Below, piece after piece: positions 33,395-42,344 of a stretch of DNA of 64,000 nucleotides (positions within the stretch are counted from its first letter, which is position 1; every line of letters starts with the position of its first letter). The translations under genes were made by a program, and so were the position numbers. Under the pieces are notes generated by a model that searched no databases, was not told the origin of the DNA, and saw only the letters and a program-made list of their open reading frames with translations. The stretch is taken from assembly GCA_016931185.1 (NCBI GenBank), contig JAFGFI010000111.1, positions 1 to 64,000 of the forward strand, given 5' to 3'. The stretch comes from Anaerolineae bacterium (GTDB taxonomy: Bacteria > Chloroflexota > Anaerolineae > B4-G1 > SLSP01).

Positions 33395-33422
33395 ATTTTA
33401 ACGTAAAGCAAAAGAAATTCAA
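33395..33422 (-). promoter_or_regulatory. Leaderless-type promoter of the giant membrane protein
   Basis: On the minus strand TTGAAT (33422-33417), a 16-base spacer and TAAAAT (33400-33395) lie 6 bases before the ATG at 33388. This explains the missing ribosome-binding site. The 84-bp palindromic repeat sits just upstream. Confidence 0.58.
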
Positions 33423-33440
33423 ATAAAGTCAAGTAACCGT

Positions 33441-33524
33441 TTTATTTCGCGTAGTCATTTTTTCTTCAAAGTAAACCACACTAAACTAAATCCAAAACCG
33501 TGTTTTATGACTACGCGAAATAAA
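33441..33524. repeat. 84-bp palindromic repeat, copy 2
   Basis: The 18-base arms at 33441-33458 and 33507-33524 are identical to those of the copy at 19969-20054, here in reversed orientation. The inner sequence is A/T-rich and only partly conserved. It lies between the giant membrane protein promoter and the end of the GH57 gene (33567). With identical arms but a diverged centre, selection or recent spread of the arms is implied. Confidence 0.8.
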
Positions 33525-33566
33525 TACTACAACTACAAACATATAAACCAAAAACATTAATCTAAA

Positions 33567-35108
33567 TTAATTACCACCGTTTGAGATAAGCACTGCTTCC
33601 CCTTCATTTATCTCCTCAATAAAAGGTAACTGACAACTCTCATTTTCTTCAACAATTCCGTCTTCAACACGCCGCTCCTCAACCGTAGAATATGAAGAAC
33701 GCATCGTATCTCCTAAAGGACTAATACCAAAGGCTGCAAACGCAAGAATTTCATCAAGAATCTGCGCTCCTGTACGTCCCGTCATAGAACTCACCGCGAT
33801 ACTCAAATCACGACGGAAAGCCCCGGTTAAATCGTCCCCCGTCGCATACATGACTAACGCGATCGCCTTCACAGCATTTGCAATAGCATAACGGGATTCA
33901 ATCCGTTCCAAATCCTCAAAAAAGAAAGTACAACTTACAAACATCCGCTGCCGGTAAACCTGCGCTTCCAGCAAATGCAAAATACGTTGTTGTGCAATGG
34001 ACGAAAGATGTCCTAAGTGATGTTCAGCAAGAAAAGTAAAATTATCTACCCCTAATAACACGGCAATATAATCATCACGCAATGACCATGGCGCTAAATC
34101 GCGACGGCGTACGACTTCTGCGTAAATCTCATCAATCGCACGTGCAAGATTATCTAGTGCACGACGCAATGCACCCTTCCAATAACTTTCCCCTGGGGTA
34201 CAAGCACAACCGGTCGCCCAACGTCCTAAATGATGCATACAACTCCAGGCTGTATTCTCGATAACCTCAATCTCCACTACCGGAGTAGATTGGCGCAGAT
34301 AGCGTCCCAGACTGGTCACTTCATAGGTATCCCAAAAAGCCGGTGTGGTCAATGCATGTAAAACTTCCACGCCCTGTTGATGATGATGTCCAAACGTTTC
34401 CCCGTCTGTAGCAATTAATGTCAATTGACCTGGCCGCCGGCTATGCATAACATCACTCATCCAGGCCCGTACATGCTCTGGAGCAGGCATATTAAAGGAT
34501 AGATAATTAGAAAGGCCGCTATCGCGCACAAAAATGGTAATAAAACGATCCTTAGCTAGTCGTACTTTATAAGGGCCAGCGCCCTGAGAAAGATCTCCCT
34601 GTACCTGTTCATCAGATAGAATTACAAACCACAAACCAGATTCTGCTACAGCCGCCAGAGTTTCATAATCCACCGCCATTTCAGGCAACCAAATCCCATC
34701 AGGGCGGATACCAAACCGATGACGGTAGCTGGCAATTCCCCACCGCAGTTGACAACGTTTATCCCGTCCACGCGCTAATGGAAGGATAGTATGATGTACA
34801 GCCTGCGCAACTCCATTTCCCACATTGTAAAGCCGCTGCTGTTTGCGTACGGCATCGACAATTTGTGTATAAGTATCATGGGCCTGACAATCCATCCATC
34901 GCGCTAACGTGCCCCCTATATTAAAACTGATACGCTCAAAATTTCCGACATGTGCATTAGGTTCATAACACTCCGCTGTAACACGTGCATTCCAATTAGG
35001 ATAAGGATCTGCTGTAGGCTCAATACGATATACACCTGTAAAAGGGTCTTCACGTGGCGGCTGATAGAAATGTCCATGCACACATAATAACGGTTTATCC
35101 GGTCTCAT
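33567..35108 (-). CDS. Glycoside hydrolase family 57-like protein (DUF3536-type)
   Basis: About 513 residues from the ATG at 35108, with GGGGGTG 6 bases upstream; a TTG at 35123 is less likely. The N-terminus LLCVHGHFYQPPREDPF is the GH57 HGH-type start. Other family blocks are FERISFNIGGTL, GNGVAQAVHHTILPLA, IWLPEMAVDYETL with a candidate catalytic Glu, and TDGETFGHHHQQG with a candidate Asp. It is likely an alpha-glucan-acting enzyme. Placement directly after glycogen synthase supports glycogen or storage-glucan metabolism. The exact reaction is not predictable; no signal peptide, so cytoplasmic. Confidence 0.87.
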   Translation of the reverse strand: MRPDKPLLCVHGHFYQPPREDPFTGVYRIEPTADPYPNWNARVTAECYEPNAHVGNFERISFNIGGTLARWMDCQAHDTYTQIVDAVRKQQRLYNVGNGVAQAVHHTILPLARGRDKRCQLRWGIASYRHRFGIRPDGIWLPEMAVDYETLAAVAESGLWFVILSDEQVQGDLSQGAGPYKVRLAKDRFITIFVRDSGLSNYLSFNMPAPEHVRAWMSDVMHSRRPGQLTLIATDGETFGHHHQQGVEVLHALTTPAFWDTYEVTSLGRYLRQSTPVVEIEVIENTAWSCMHHLGRWATGCACTPGESYWKGALRRALDNLARAIDEIYAEVVRRRDLAPWSLRDDYIAVLLGVDNFTFLAEHHLGHLSSIAQQRILHLLEAQVYRQRMFVSCTFFFEDLERIESRYAIANAVKAIALVMYATGDDLTGAFRRDLSIAVSSMTGRTGAQILDEILAFAAFGISPLGDTMRSSYSTVEERRVEDGIVEENESCQLPFIEEINEGEAVLISNGGN

Positions 35109-35128
35109 TAATAACACCCCCAAACTTT

Positions 35129-35157
35129 AAAAAAGCGCAGCCAAATATTGGCTGCGC
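35129..35157 (-). terminator. Intrinsic terminator of glgA
   Basis: On the minus strand a perfect 10-bp stem (GCGCAGCCAA, 35157-35148 with 35144-35135) and a 3-base loop are followed by six T residues (35134-35129). It lies 24 bases after the glgA stop and only 21 bases before the GH57 start codon, so the GH57 gene depends on read-through or on a promoter within or before this hairpin. Confidence 0.8.
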
Positions 35158-35180
35158 CAGCAATTTTACAATCGCATAAT

Positions 35181-36638
35181 TTACACTATTCGATGCAATG
35201 CCTGCGCGCGACGATAAAGATCGACATACGCCCGAGCAGAAGCTCCCCAAGATAGATCGAGATTCATTGCGCGCTGTTGAATACTATGCCAACGTGCTTT
35301 ATCCGCATATTCCTCTATTCCACGTTTGATAGCTACCAATAACTCTTCTGTCGTATAGTCATAGAAAATAAAACCTGTTCCACGCGAAGGCTGCATATCA
35401 ACATCCACTATCGTATCAGTTAACCCACCCGTCGCCCGTACAATAGGCACAGCACCGTATCGCATAGCCACCATCTGCCCCATACTAATAGGTTCTGACC
35501 GACTAGGAATAACAATCATATCAACACTACCGTAAATCCTACGCGCCATTCGTTCATCAAACCTAATCAATACGCGCACATTGTCAGGAAAATGTGTCTG
35601 CAATGCACGTAAACGTTCTTCATATTCGGCCTCTCCCGTTCCCAAAGCCAAAAATTGAACTTCATTATTATCCAATAGAGTCTCCAAAGCTGGAATCAAC
35701 ACTTCCAAACCTTTGAGTATATCCAGTCGAGCGACAAATCCTAACAAGGGTATACCAGGAGTTGTTGGGAGACGTAATTCACGCTGTAAAGCAGATTTAT
35801 TCACAACCCGCATCTTCAAAGAATCACTATCAAACGTTTGCGTTAAAGCTGTATCTATCGCAGGATTCCAGAATTCGGTATCGATCCCACTAAGAATACC
35901 AAACAAGCGATCACGCCGCTCTTGCAGTAAGGACTCCAATCCAGACCCGGCACCCTCGGTAAGAATTTCACGTGCATACGAGGGACTAACAGTACTAATC
36001 AAATCCGCGTGTGCAATCCCCTGAGCCATCCAATTTACCTGTCCCGGCTTTTCCACAGATAAGTGAGGAACATCTTCCATTTGCGCGAACGTCAATATCA
36101 AACGGCCACATATCCCTTGATAAGCCAGATTATGAATGGTAAACAAAGTCGCAATATCCGAATACCAATCCGCACGACGGCCGTAAACGTTGAGCCAAGC
36201 TGTTACTGGCGCTGTATGCCAATCATTAGTATGAATCACATCTGGCTTCCAGTCTAATGCCTTCAAAACCGAAATAACAGCCCTGGAAAAAAATGCAAAA
36301 CGTTGCGGGTCATCTCGAAATCCATAAATCTTCTCCCGCGCGTAAAAATACTGCTTGTCCCAGATTAAATAAGCCGGAACACCTCCCGGCGTTGTTGTCT
36401 CTAACAAATGGACACGCTCCTCCTCTGAACCCAGAGGGACAGGAATGGAATGTCCCACATGACGGAAATCAAAATCTTTTCCCTGAATACTGCCATATCG
36501 CGGCAACATCAACCGGGCATCAATACCTAACGCGCGCAATGCTCTAGGGAGAGCGGCAGCAACATCTGCCAGGCCCCCTACTTTTGCAAAAGGAGCGGCT
36601 TCAGCCACCAAAAACAGAACTTTTAATTCATCCTTCAT
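35181..36638 (-). CDS. glgA: Glycogen synthase (GT5)
   Basis: A 485-residue enzyme of usual length that elongates alpha-1,4-glucan from ADP-glucose (or UDP-glucose). The N-terminal loop KVGGLADVAAALP is the KxGGL nucleotide-sugar motif, with Val in place of the common Thr. Further GT-B features are THNLAYQG, GFVARLDILKG and PSRSEPISMGQMVAMRYG with the E-x7-E type element, then GGLTDTI. AAGGAG lies 9 bases before the ATG. It has its own promoter (TTGCCC-16-TATAAT) and terminator. Confidence 0.95.
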   Translation of the reverse strand: MKDELKVLFLVAEAAPFAKVGGLADVAAALPRALRALGIDARLMLPRYGSIQGKDFDFRHVGHSIPVPLGSEEERVHLLETTTPGGVPAYLIWDKQYFYAREKIYGFRDDPQRFAFFSRAVISVLKALDWKPDVIHTNDWHTAPVTAWLNVYGRRADWYSDIATLFTIHNLAYQGICGRLILTFAQMEDVPHLSVEKPGQVNWMAQGIAHADLISTVSPSYAREILTEGAGSGLESLLQERRDRLFGILSGIDTEFWNPAIDTALTQTFDSDSLKMRVVNKSALQRELRLPTTPGIPLLGFVARLDILKGLEVLIPALETLLDNNEVQFLALGTGEAEYEERLRALQTHFPDNVRVLIRFDERMARRIYGSVDMIVIPSRSEPISMGQMVAMRYGAVPIVRATGGLTDTIVDVDMQPSRGTGFIFYDYTTEELLVAIKRGIEEYADKARWHSIQQRAMNLDLSWGASARAYVDLYRRAQALHRIV

Positions 36639-36690
36639 TGATACAACTCCTTAACACAAGCAACCTCTGGCTCAGTCTACCTATATGCCC

Positions 36691-36718
36691 ATTATAGCCA
36701 AGATTATTGAAAGGGCAA
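36691..36718 (-). promoter_or_regulatory. Promoter of glgA
   Basis: On the minus strand TTGCCC (36718-36713), a 16-base spacer and TATAAT (36696-36691) lie 52 bases before the glgA ATG. It is divergent from the extended -10 element at 36737 for the histidine kinase. Confidence 0.6.
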
Positions 36719-36736
36719 TGGAAAAAACGAAGGGTA

Positions 36737-36745
36737 TGCTATAAT
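36737..36745 (+). promoter_or_regulatory. Extended -10 promoter of the histidine kinase gene
   Basis: TGCTATAAT (36737-36745) is a complete extended -10 element with no good -35. It lies 34 bases before the ATG at 36780, with GGAG (36768-36771) in between. The same 9 bases occur at 59899. Confidence 0.6.
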
Positions 36746-36779
36746 TAGGAATAGTTATCACCCTATTGGAGAACAGAGC

Positions 36780-37946
36780 ATGAATGCAGTACTAGCACCC
36801 GACATATTAAAACTTTTTCAAGAAAATGGAACTCAGGTCATTCTCGAAACCGGTGAAGTTCTGTGCCGACAAGGAGATCCCAGCAATGCCGTTTATCTAG
36901 TCATAAACGGCGGCTTAACCGTCTATGTTAAAGATACAGAAACCTCGGAGCCAATGCTTTTAAACTGTGTTGAGGCTGGAGAATTTTTAGGGGAATTGGG
37001 AGCGATTACAGGTCATCCTCGCAGTGCAACGTTGATTGCAAATCAACGTAGTGTATTGCAGTGTATCCCTACCCCCGAATTCAAAACCCTGCTGGTGGAA
37101 AAACCAGAACTGGCGCAAGTTATGGTAGCCACCACCAGAGATCATTTAGTTTCAGCCGATGTAGCACGTATTCATATGGGACACACTTACCAAAAAATGC
37201 GCAAACGAGTTATGACTCTAGGAGAAGAAAAGGAACAATTACAAGAGCTATTGCGTCTCCGTGAAGAAATGGAATCAATGCTTGTGCATGATCTTAAAAA
37301 TCCTCTCAACATCATCACCGCTGGTCTCAGTCTATTAACTCCAGAAATTAAAGCAACTGAAGAAATCAAAGAAAAAGAAACGGTATCCTTAGTTCTAACC
37401 TTAATGGATAGTGCAGCTAAGCGTATGCAACAACTCATTGTCATGTTACTTGACATTGCCAAAATGGAAGCCGGCAAAATGGTGCTAAATATTCAAACTT
37501 TCAATTTTGCTGAAGTGGTGCAAATGTTGATCGAGACGCAAAAAACCGCTAACACCAGAACCGATATTACGCTTCTTAGCAAATTGCCCTCGGGTTTCAC
37601 CGTGAGAGGAGATCGCGATTTACTCTTGCGAGTACTCACTAACCTATTGGATAATGCAATAAAATTTACGCCAACGGGGGGGGCTGTTGAAGTCAGAGCA
37701 CAAACCGATAAGCAAACTCAGTTGATCAGCATCACCGATTCTGGTCCCGGAATCCCACCTGAAGAGCGCGAACGTATTTTTGACAAGTTCACGCAAATTG
37801 ATGATGAACAACACAAAGCCCAACGCGGGACGGGTCTGGGACTGACCTTTTGCCGGATGGCGATAGAGGCTCACGGAGGCCGAATTTGGGTTGAATCCGG
37901 GCCAAATGGCATCGGCAGCAGTTTTCACTTTTCATTGCCACAATAA
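36780..37946 (+). CDS. Cyclic-nucleotide-binding-domain histidine kinase
   Basis: A 388-residue soluble hybrid. Residues about 10-125 form a CAP/cNMP-binding beta-roll (GEVLCRQGDPSNAVYLV, GEFLGELGAITGHPRSATL). A coiled-coil linker leads to a HisKA dimerisation helix with the phospho-accepting His in LVHDLKNPLN. The ATPase domain has the N box NLLDNAIKF, G1 DSGPGIPPEERERIFDKF and GTGLGLTFC. No membrane helix, so it reads an internal ligand. No response regulator is adjacent; the unpaired regulator at 5.8 kb is a possible partner but this is not supported by position. Confidence 0.93.
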   Translation: MNAVLAPDILKLFQENGTQVILETGEVLCRQGDPSNAVYLVINGGLTVYVKDTETSEPMLLNCVEAGEFLGELGAITGHPRSATLIANQRSVLQCIPTPEFKTLLVEKPELAQVMVATTRDHLVSADVARIHMGHTYQKMRKRVMTLGEEKEQLQELLRLREEMESMLVHDLKNPLNIITAGLSLLTPEIKATEEIKEKETVSLVLTLMDSAAKRMQQLIVMLLDIAKMEAGKMVLNIQTFNFAEVVQMLIETQKTANTRTDITLLSKLPSGFTVRGDRDLLLRVLTNLLDNAIKFTPTGGAVEVRAQTDKQTQLISITDSGPGIPPEERERIFDKFTQIDDEQHKAQRGTGLGLTFCRMAIEAHGGRIWVESGPNGIGSSFHFSLPQ

Positions 37947-38001
37947 ATATAGCGAATAGGAATTAAAGTATCAGGCGACAACGTATTCTTGTCAGGCAAA
38001 C

Positions 38002-41000
38002 ATGGGTACTCGCAAGTGGCTCCAGATTATTATTTCACTCACGATGAGCGGAGTTCTGCTGGTCATTAGCACACTCATAACACAAGCACTGCCTAAGCGC
38101 GCTCTACCCTCACAAGACGCGCTTGAGTATACAGCCACAAACACCGTTATTACCAGCAGCGTCGTCTTCAATGAAATTGCCTGGGGAGGTACCACAGCCA
38201 GCCCCGCCGATGAGTGGATTGAGCTGCACAACACAACAGCACGCACTATTACCTTAACAGACTGGATAATAACAGATGGAAATGATCTAACCCTCACACT
38301 TGTCGGCGACATTGCACCAGGGGGGTATTATCTGATAGAGCGCACCGACGACAACACCGTGAGCAATATAGTTGCAGATTGGAAGGGGACTTTCGGGCAT
38401 GGGTTGTCAAATGATGGTGAAATCCTGATGCTGATCGACGATCAGGGTATCACTATTGACACGGCTAATGTGGACGGGGGAATGTGGCCCACAGACAATG
38501 GTAACTTGACGATGGAACGCATCAATCCCACAGCACCAGATACTGCCGATAACTGGACCTCGTACCATGGCTCCCATTCTCTCGCCCTGGATGCCGGCGG
38601 GGAACTGATCTATGGAACCCCTACCCTACGCAATTCTGCAGCTTTTCCCGCTGCAGATCTAGTCGTCCAACAAAACGGGCCGGATACTGTCAAAGTCAAT
38701 ACCGTACATACTTACATGTTATCCATCCGCAACACCGGTAATATTACCGCCAGTTATGTGTATCTAAGCGACACAATGCCGCAGGCCACACGTTACCTCA
38801 TGCAAACTAGCCCTTATACCGTTACTCACCCCGATCCCCACACGGTTATATGGGACATTAACATGCTTCCTGTTCAACTAACTCCCACCATACTCCTGCT
38901 CGCTGTCACTGTGCTGCCAACCGCCACCAACATGCTGACCAACACTGTCGTTGCCACCACAGTGGTCACAGAAGCCACTTCCTATAATAACACAGCTCAA
39001 TGGACAACATCGGTGCAACTCAGATCCCCAAAACTACATTTACACAAGACCGGCCCCAAAGTTGCACCACCGGATATTGCCCTTACATATACTTTAACCC
39101 TCAATAATACCGGAACCCTCACGGCTACAGAGGTTAGTATCACCGACATACTCCCCGATGTACTGCACTTCGTCACACAAACAGCCCCCTACCCTTTTAC
39201 CCAACTCAATCCGCATACACAACTCTGGTCTGTCAGCACACTGCCACCAGGTACACGCAGCACAATCACGTTAGTGGGAACCCTGAATAAAACAACTCTT
39301 TCCGTGTTCACGAATACAGCAATGGCCCGTGATGCAATTGGCAACCAGGTAACAACAACATGGACGACCGCCGTACAACCCAACGTGCGCCTCTACGCCC
39401 TCCAACCCGGGAATTACGGGAGTATCAGTGGCGAAGCTGCCGCCATCATCAATCTCAGCTCTTACCCAGCGCAACTCACAGGATGGTGTCTGGATGATGC
39501 CCTCACGTCCACCAACCGCGTTTGTTTCCCCGATGGCGCAGAAATCACCGCCGGGAAAATCTTATGGTTGGCACAAACTGCAGACGGATTCCAACCCATT
39601 TGGGGATTTGATCCCCACTGGGCTGCCACCACACAAGGCCGTCCCGTCCCTCTACTTACGGGCGAATGGCCCGGCTTCTCAGATAACGGGGAAAGTGCTT
39701 ACCTACTGGATGCACAAGGACAACTGGCCGATACATTAGTCTACGGTCAAAATACCACAGCAGCCGGGTGGGAAGGGCCTGCTGTCCCACATCCTTACCC
39801 TGGCTATGATAACCGGGGACAAGTGTTGTACCGTAAACTCAATGCTACGAATGGATACCCAGTTACCGATACCCATCGCGCCACCGATTGGGCACAAGAC
39901 CCTGACGATCCTATCAATGGGCGCAAAATACGCTACCCTGGCTGGGATCTGGAAAGTCTATTCTCCCCACTGACACTCAACAACACTGCCAATGTTACCC
40001 TTGCCATTGCACCGGAAGGGACACTAGCCCTGGTCAACCAAACTCTCGCCACCGCTCGCAAACGGATCCTCTTTGAAGGCTATACCATCAGCAGTATTCC
40101 CCTGTACGAAACCATCAATGCACGCCTTCAGGCCGGTGTTATCTTCACCGCATTGTTAGAAAGCAATCCCAGCGGGGGAATGAATGACGAAGAACGTTGG
40201 GTTGCGCAACATTTGCACCACCCCCCAACAAGTACTGTTATCTTGATGGGCGGTGCAACAGCCCGTTACCAATTCCAACACGCCAAGTTTATGGTTATTG
40301 ATGATCGTCTGGCCTTAATCAGCACCGATAATTTTGGAGAAAGCTCATTGCCTTCCGATCTCAAAGCCAACGGCACTATGGGACACCGAGGATTCATCCT
40401 GGTCACTGATGATATGGACGTGATCGCCTATCTAATCCACCTTTTTAACCTGGATTGCGATCCGGCTCATCACACCGATGTCTTTTCCTATTCCGAGTTC
40501 TATGATCCACCAGAGGACTTCATCCCCATCCCTACCATAGACTGGACCACCTACACAGCCACATTCAGTGGCACCGTCATCGTGACAGCACAGAACATTA
40601 CACTGATGCACGCACCAGAACACAGTCTGCGCGCTCAAGATGCACTGTTGGGATTGATCAACACCACCACCGCTGGCGATCGTGTTGATGTAATGCAACT
40701 CAACGAAACGCTCATGTGGGGGGATCCCGACACCACTACTCCATCTAATGCTCCGGCCTACAATCCGAGGATTATAGCACTAGCGCGTGCAGCGCAACGC
40801 GGTGTGGAAGTGCGCTTGCTCCTAGATGCTTACTATGATGATCCTACCGACAATAACGGGAACACCGCCGTCTGCTTGTACCTCAAAGACCTTCATCTTC
40901 CGAGGTTATCATGTCGTCTCGCCAATGTCACCGGATTGGGCATCCACGCGAAGCTCTTCTTGATCCAAAGAAACGCGGAAAAATGGCTCAACCTGGGCAG

Positions 41001-41748
41001 TATCAACGGCACTGAGACTTCAAACAAACTTAACCGCGAACTCGCCATCCAATTTACCAGTCCCGCCGCCTACGATGCCCTTATCACCATCTTCGATCAC
41101 GATTGGGCACAGGGACACCCACCTATGAGACAGCGACTCTACCTGCCGGTCATCGTCCGTGCCTACGAACCTCCCATCACTTACCCCGTCATCACCGAGG
41201 TTATGATCAATCCACTCGGCGAAGATAGCACCCAAGAATGGATTGAAATTTACCATCCGGGGCGTGAAATCCTATCCTTAACCCAATGGACAATAGGAGA
41301 TGCACTCAATGCGGAAGATTATGGAGATGGAACCCTGTTATTCCCTGTAGAAGCCCAATTATTTCCACACCAGGTGATTATCATTGCAGCTTGCGCAACC
41401 GAATTCGCATCCTGCTACGGGTTCAATCCTACATACGAGTGGACAGACTGTGATGTCAATGTCCCCAATATGCTACCCGCCGGCGCGTGGGAAGGCTTTG
41501 GAGTAGCATTAGGGAATATACAGGACGAAGTCATCTTTACTGTACCCGGTGGCACACCTATAGACAGCGTCGCCTGGGGTGGCGATCCACGCGCTGACAT
41601 CATCCCATTTCAAATGGATCCCGACAGCACCTTTCCCTGGGATGCCACCCTCAAACGCTATCCAGTTGACTATGATACAGGAAATTGCGTCACAGACTTC
41701 TATGTGAGCTACACACCCTCACCGGGGAAAGTCAGTGGAGGAAAATAA
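38002..41748 (+). CDS. Secreted lamin-tail/DUF11/phospholipase-D-domain protein
   Basis: A 1,248-residue exported protein with an N-terminal signal (about 12-32). Lamin-tail domains occur near residues 50-160 (VVFNEIAWGG, EWIELHN), about 465-560 and at the C-terminus (VITEVMINPLG, EWIEIYHPG). Two DUF11-type repeats (about 220-450; 'YTLTLNNTGTLTATEVSITD') lie between. A PLD domain follows with two HxK motifs: HAKFMVIDD near 770 and HAKLFLI near 980, the second with a later Asn/Glu-rich segment. Such LTD-PLD proteins are often secreted nucleases or phospholipases. It is a single gene; a palindromic hairpin follows the stop. Confidence 0.85.
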   Translation: MGTRKWLQIIISLTMSGVLLVISTLITQALPKRALPSQDALEYTATNTVITSSVVFNEIAWGGTTASPADEWIELHNTTARTITLTDWIITDGNDLTLTLVGDIAPGGYYLIERTDDNTVSNIVADWKGTFGHGLSNDGEILMLIDDQGITIDTANVDGGMWPTDNGNLTMERINPTAPDTADNWTSYHGSHSLALDAGGELIYGTPTLRNSAAFPAADLVVQQNGPDTVKVNTVHTYMLSIRNTGNITASYVYLSDTMPQATRYLMQTSPYTVTHPDPHTVIWDINMLPVQLTPTILLLAVTVLPTATNMLTNTVVATTVVTEATSYNNTAQWTTSVQLRSPKLHLHKTGPKVAPPDIALTYTLTLNNTGTLTATEVSITDILPDVLHFVTQTAPYPFTQLNPHTQLWSVSTLPPGTRSTITLVGTLNKTTLSVFTNTAMARDAIGNQVTTTWTTAVQPNVRLYALQPGNYGSISGEAAAIINLSSYPAQLTGWCLDDALTSTNRVCFPDGAEITAGKILWLAQTADGFQPIWGFDPHWAATTQGRPVPLLTGEWPGFSDNGESAYLLDAQGQLADTLVYGQNTTAAGWEGPAVPHPYPGYDNRGQVLYRKLNATNGYPVTDTHRATDWAQDPDDPINGRKIRYPGWDLESLFSPLTLNNTANVTLAIAPEGTLALVNQTLATARKRILFEGYTISSIPLYETINARLQAGVIFTALLESNPSGGMNDEERWVAQHLHHPPTSTVILMGGATARYQFQHAKFMVIDDRLALISTDNFGESSLPSDLKANGTMGHRGFILVTDDMDVIAYLIHLFNLDCDPAHHTDVFSYSEFYDPPEDFIPIPTIDWTTYTATFSGTVIVTAQNITLMHAPEHSLRAQDALLGLINTTTAGDRVDVMQLNETLMWGDPDTTTPSNAPAYNPRIIALARAAQRGVEVRLLLDAYYDDPTDNNGNTAVCLYLKDLHLPRLSCRLANVTGLGIHAKLFLIQRNAEKWLNLGSINGTETSNKLNRELAIQFTSPAAYDALITIFDHDWAQGHPPMRQRLYLPVIVRAYEPPITYPVITEVMINPLGEDSTQEWIEIYHPGREILSLTQWTIGDALNAEDYGDGTLLFPVEAQLFPHQVIIIAACATEFASCYGFNPTYEWTDCDVNVPNMLPAGAWEGFGVALGNIQDEVIFTVPGGTPIDSVAWGGDPRADIIPFQMDPDSTFPWDATLKRYPVDYDTGNCVTDFYVSYTPSPGKVSGGK

Positions 41749-41802
41749 CCCACACCTTCCAGGAAGCCACAATACGCGCAATAGCATCCCGGAAGGTGTG
41801 GG
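41749..41802. repeat. Palindromic hairpin between convergent genes, related to 1-136
   Basis: CCCACACCTTCC (41749-41760) and its perfect complement (41791-41802) frame a 30-base loop. The stretch ACCTTCC-A-GGAAGC and, on the right, AATAGC-ATCCC-GGAAGGTG closely match the inner arms at 15-30 and 93-111. It starts one base after the stop of the secreted protein and ends 7 bases before the mobB stop, so it may terminate both transcripts. No T-tract. Confidence 0.7.
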
Positions 41803-41808
41803 TAGAAA

Positions 41809-42306
41809 TTATCTTGCCAGCAATATCTGTTCTATGTGATCAGCCAGGGCCGGTATATCCTCGAATCCAAACGTTGGCATCTCATCCGCAAGATCAAGCA
41901 CATCAGTGATGAGGACTACCACATGCAGCAACCCTGGAATTCGCTCCGGGTTGTGGGCTGCGCGTACCACCTCGACTTTAGGCACATTGCTGGATTTAAA
42001 CCCCTCCACTAAAATGAGATCCACATCCTCTACACACGTCAAAATCGTCTCAAGTTGCGGTTCAACCTCGTGCCGCCGAGTAGAAACCACCCGATCAGGC
42101 GTTATCAAAATTGTTTGGGTCGCCCCCACATTCCAAAATCGCCGCGTATCGGTACCAGATACATCCGTCTCTAAATCTGGGTGCCACGTGTGCTTCACCA
42201 TCGCAATACGATATCCCCGCGTTGTCAATAAAGGGAGCAATTTCTCCAACAATGTCGTCTTCCCGCATCCAGAACGTCCCACAAAAGCCAGTACAGGTAT
42301 AGTCAT
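41809..42306 (-). CDS. mobB: Molybdopterin-guanine dinucleotide biosynthesis protein MobB
   Basis: A 165-residue P-loop GTPase. Seen are the P-loop GRSGCGKTTLLEKL (residues 10-23), VKHTWHPDLETDVSGTDTRRF, and the Walker-B-like ILVEGFKSSNVPKVEV. It assists transfer of GMP to molybdopterin for DMSO-reductase-type enzymes. The AOR enzyme at 57.5 kb uses the cofactor without the nucleotide, so MobB probably serves other Mo/W enzymes. It is the last gene of a leftward operon, 38 bases after the flotillin-like gene. Confidence 0.93.
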   Translation of the reverse strand: MTIPVLAFVGRSGCGKTTLLEKLLPLLTTRGYRIAMVKHTWHPDLETDVSGTDTRRFWNVGATQTILITPDRVVSTRRHEVEPQLETILTCVEDVDLILVEGFKSSNVPKVEVVRAAHNPERIPGLLHVVVLITDVLDLADEMPTFGFEDIPALADHIEQILLAR

Positions 42307-42344
42307 AACTCATCAACAATTAATCGTAATCGCCGTCAAGAACT

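Noticed and set aside
37676..37683. A run of eight G residues inside the histidine kinase gene as a phase-variation site.
   Set aside because: A single short run in a variable loop region, with no other contingency signals; too weak.
41809..42306. mobB as the dedicated cofactor gene of the AOR enzyme.
   Set aside because: AOR-family enzymes carry bis-molybdopterin without a guanine nucleotide, and mobB is 15 kb away in another operon.
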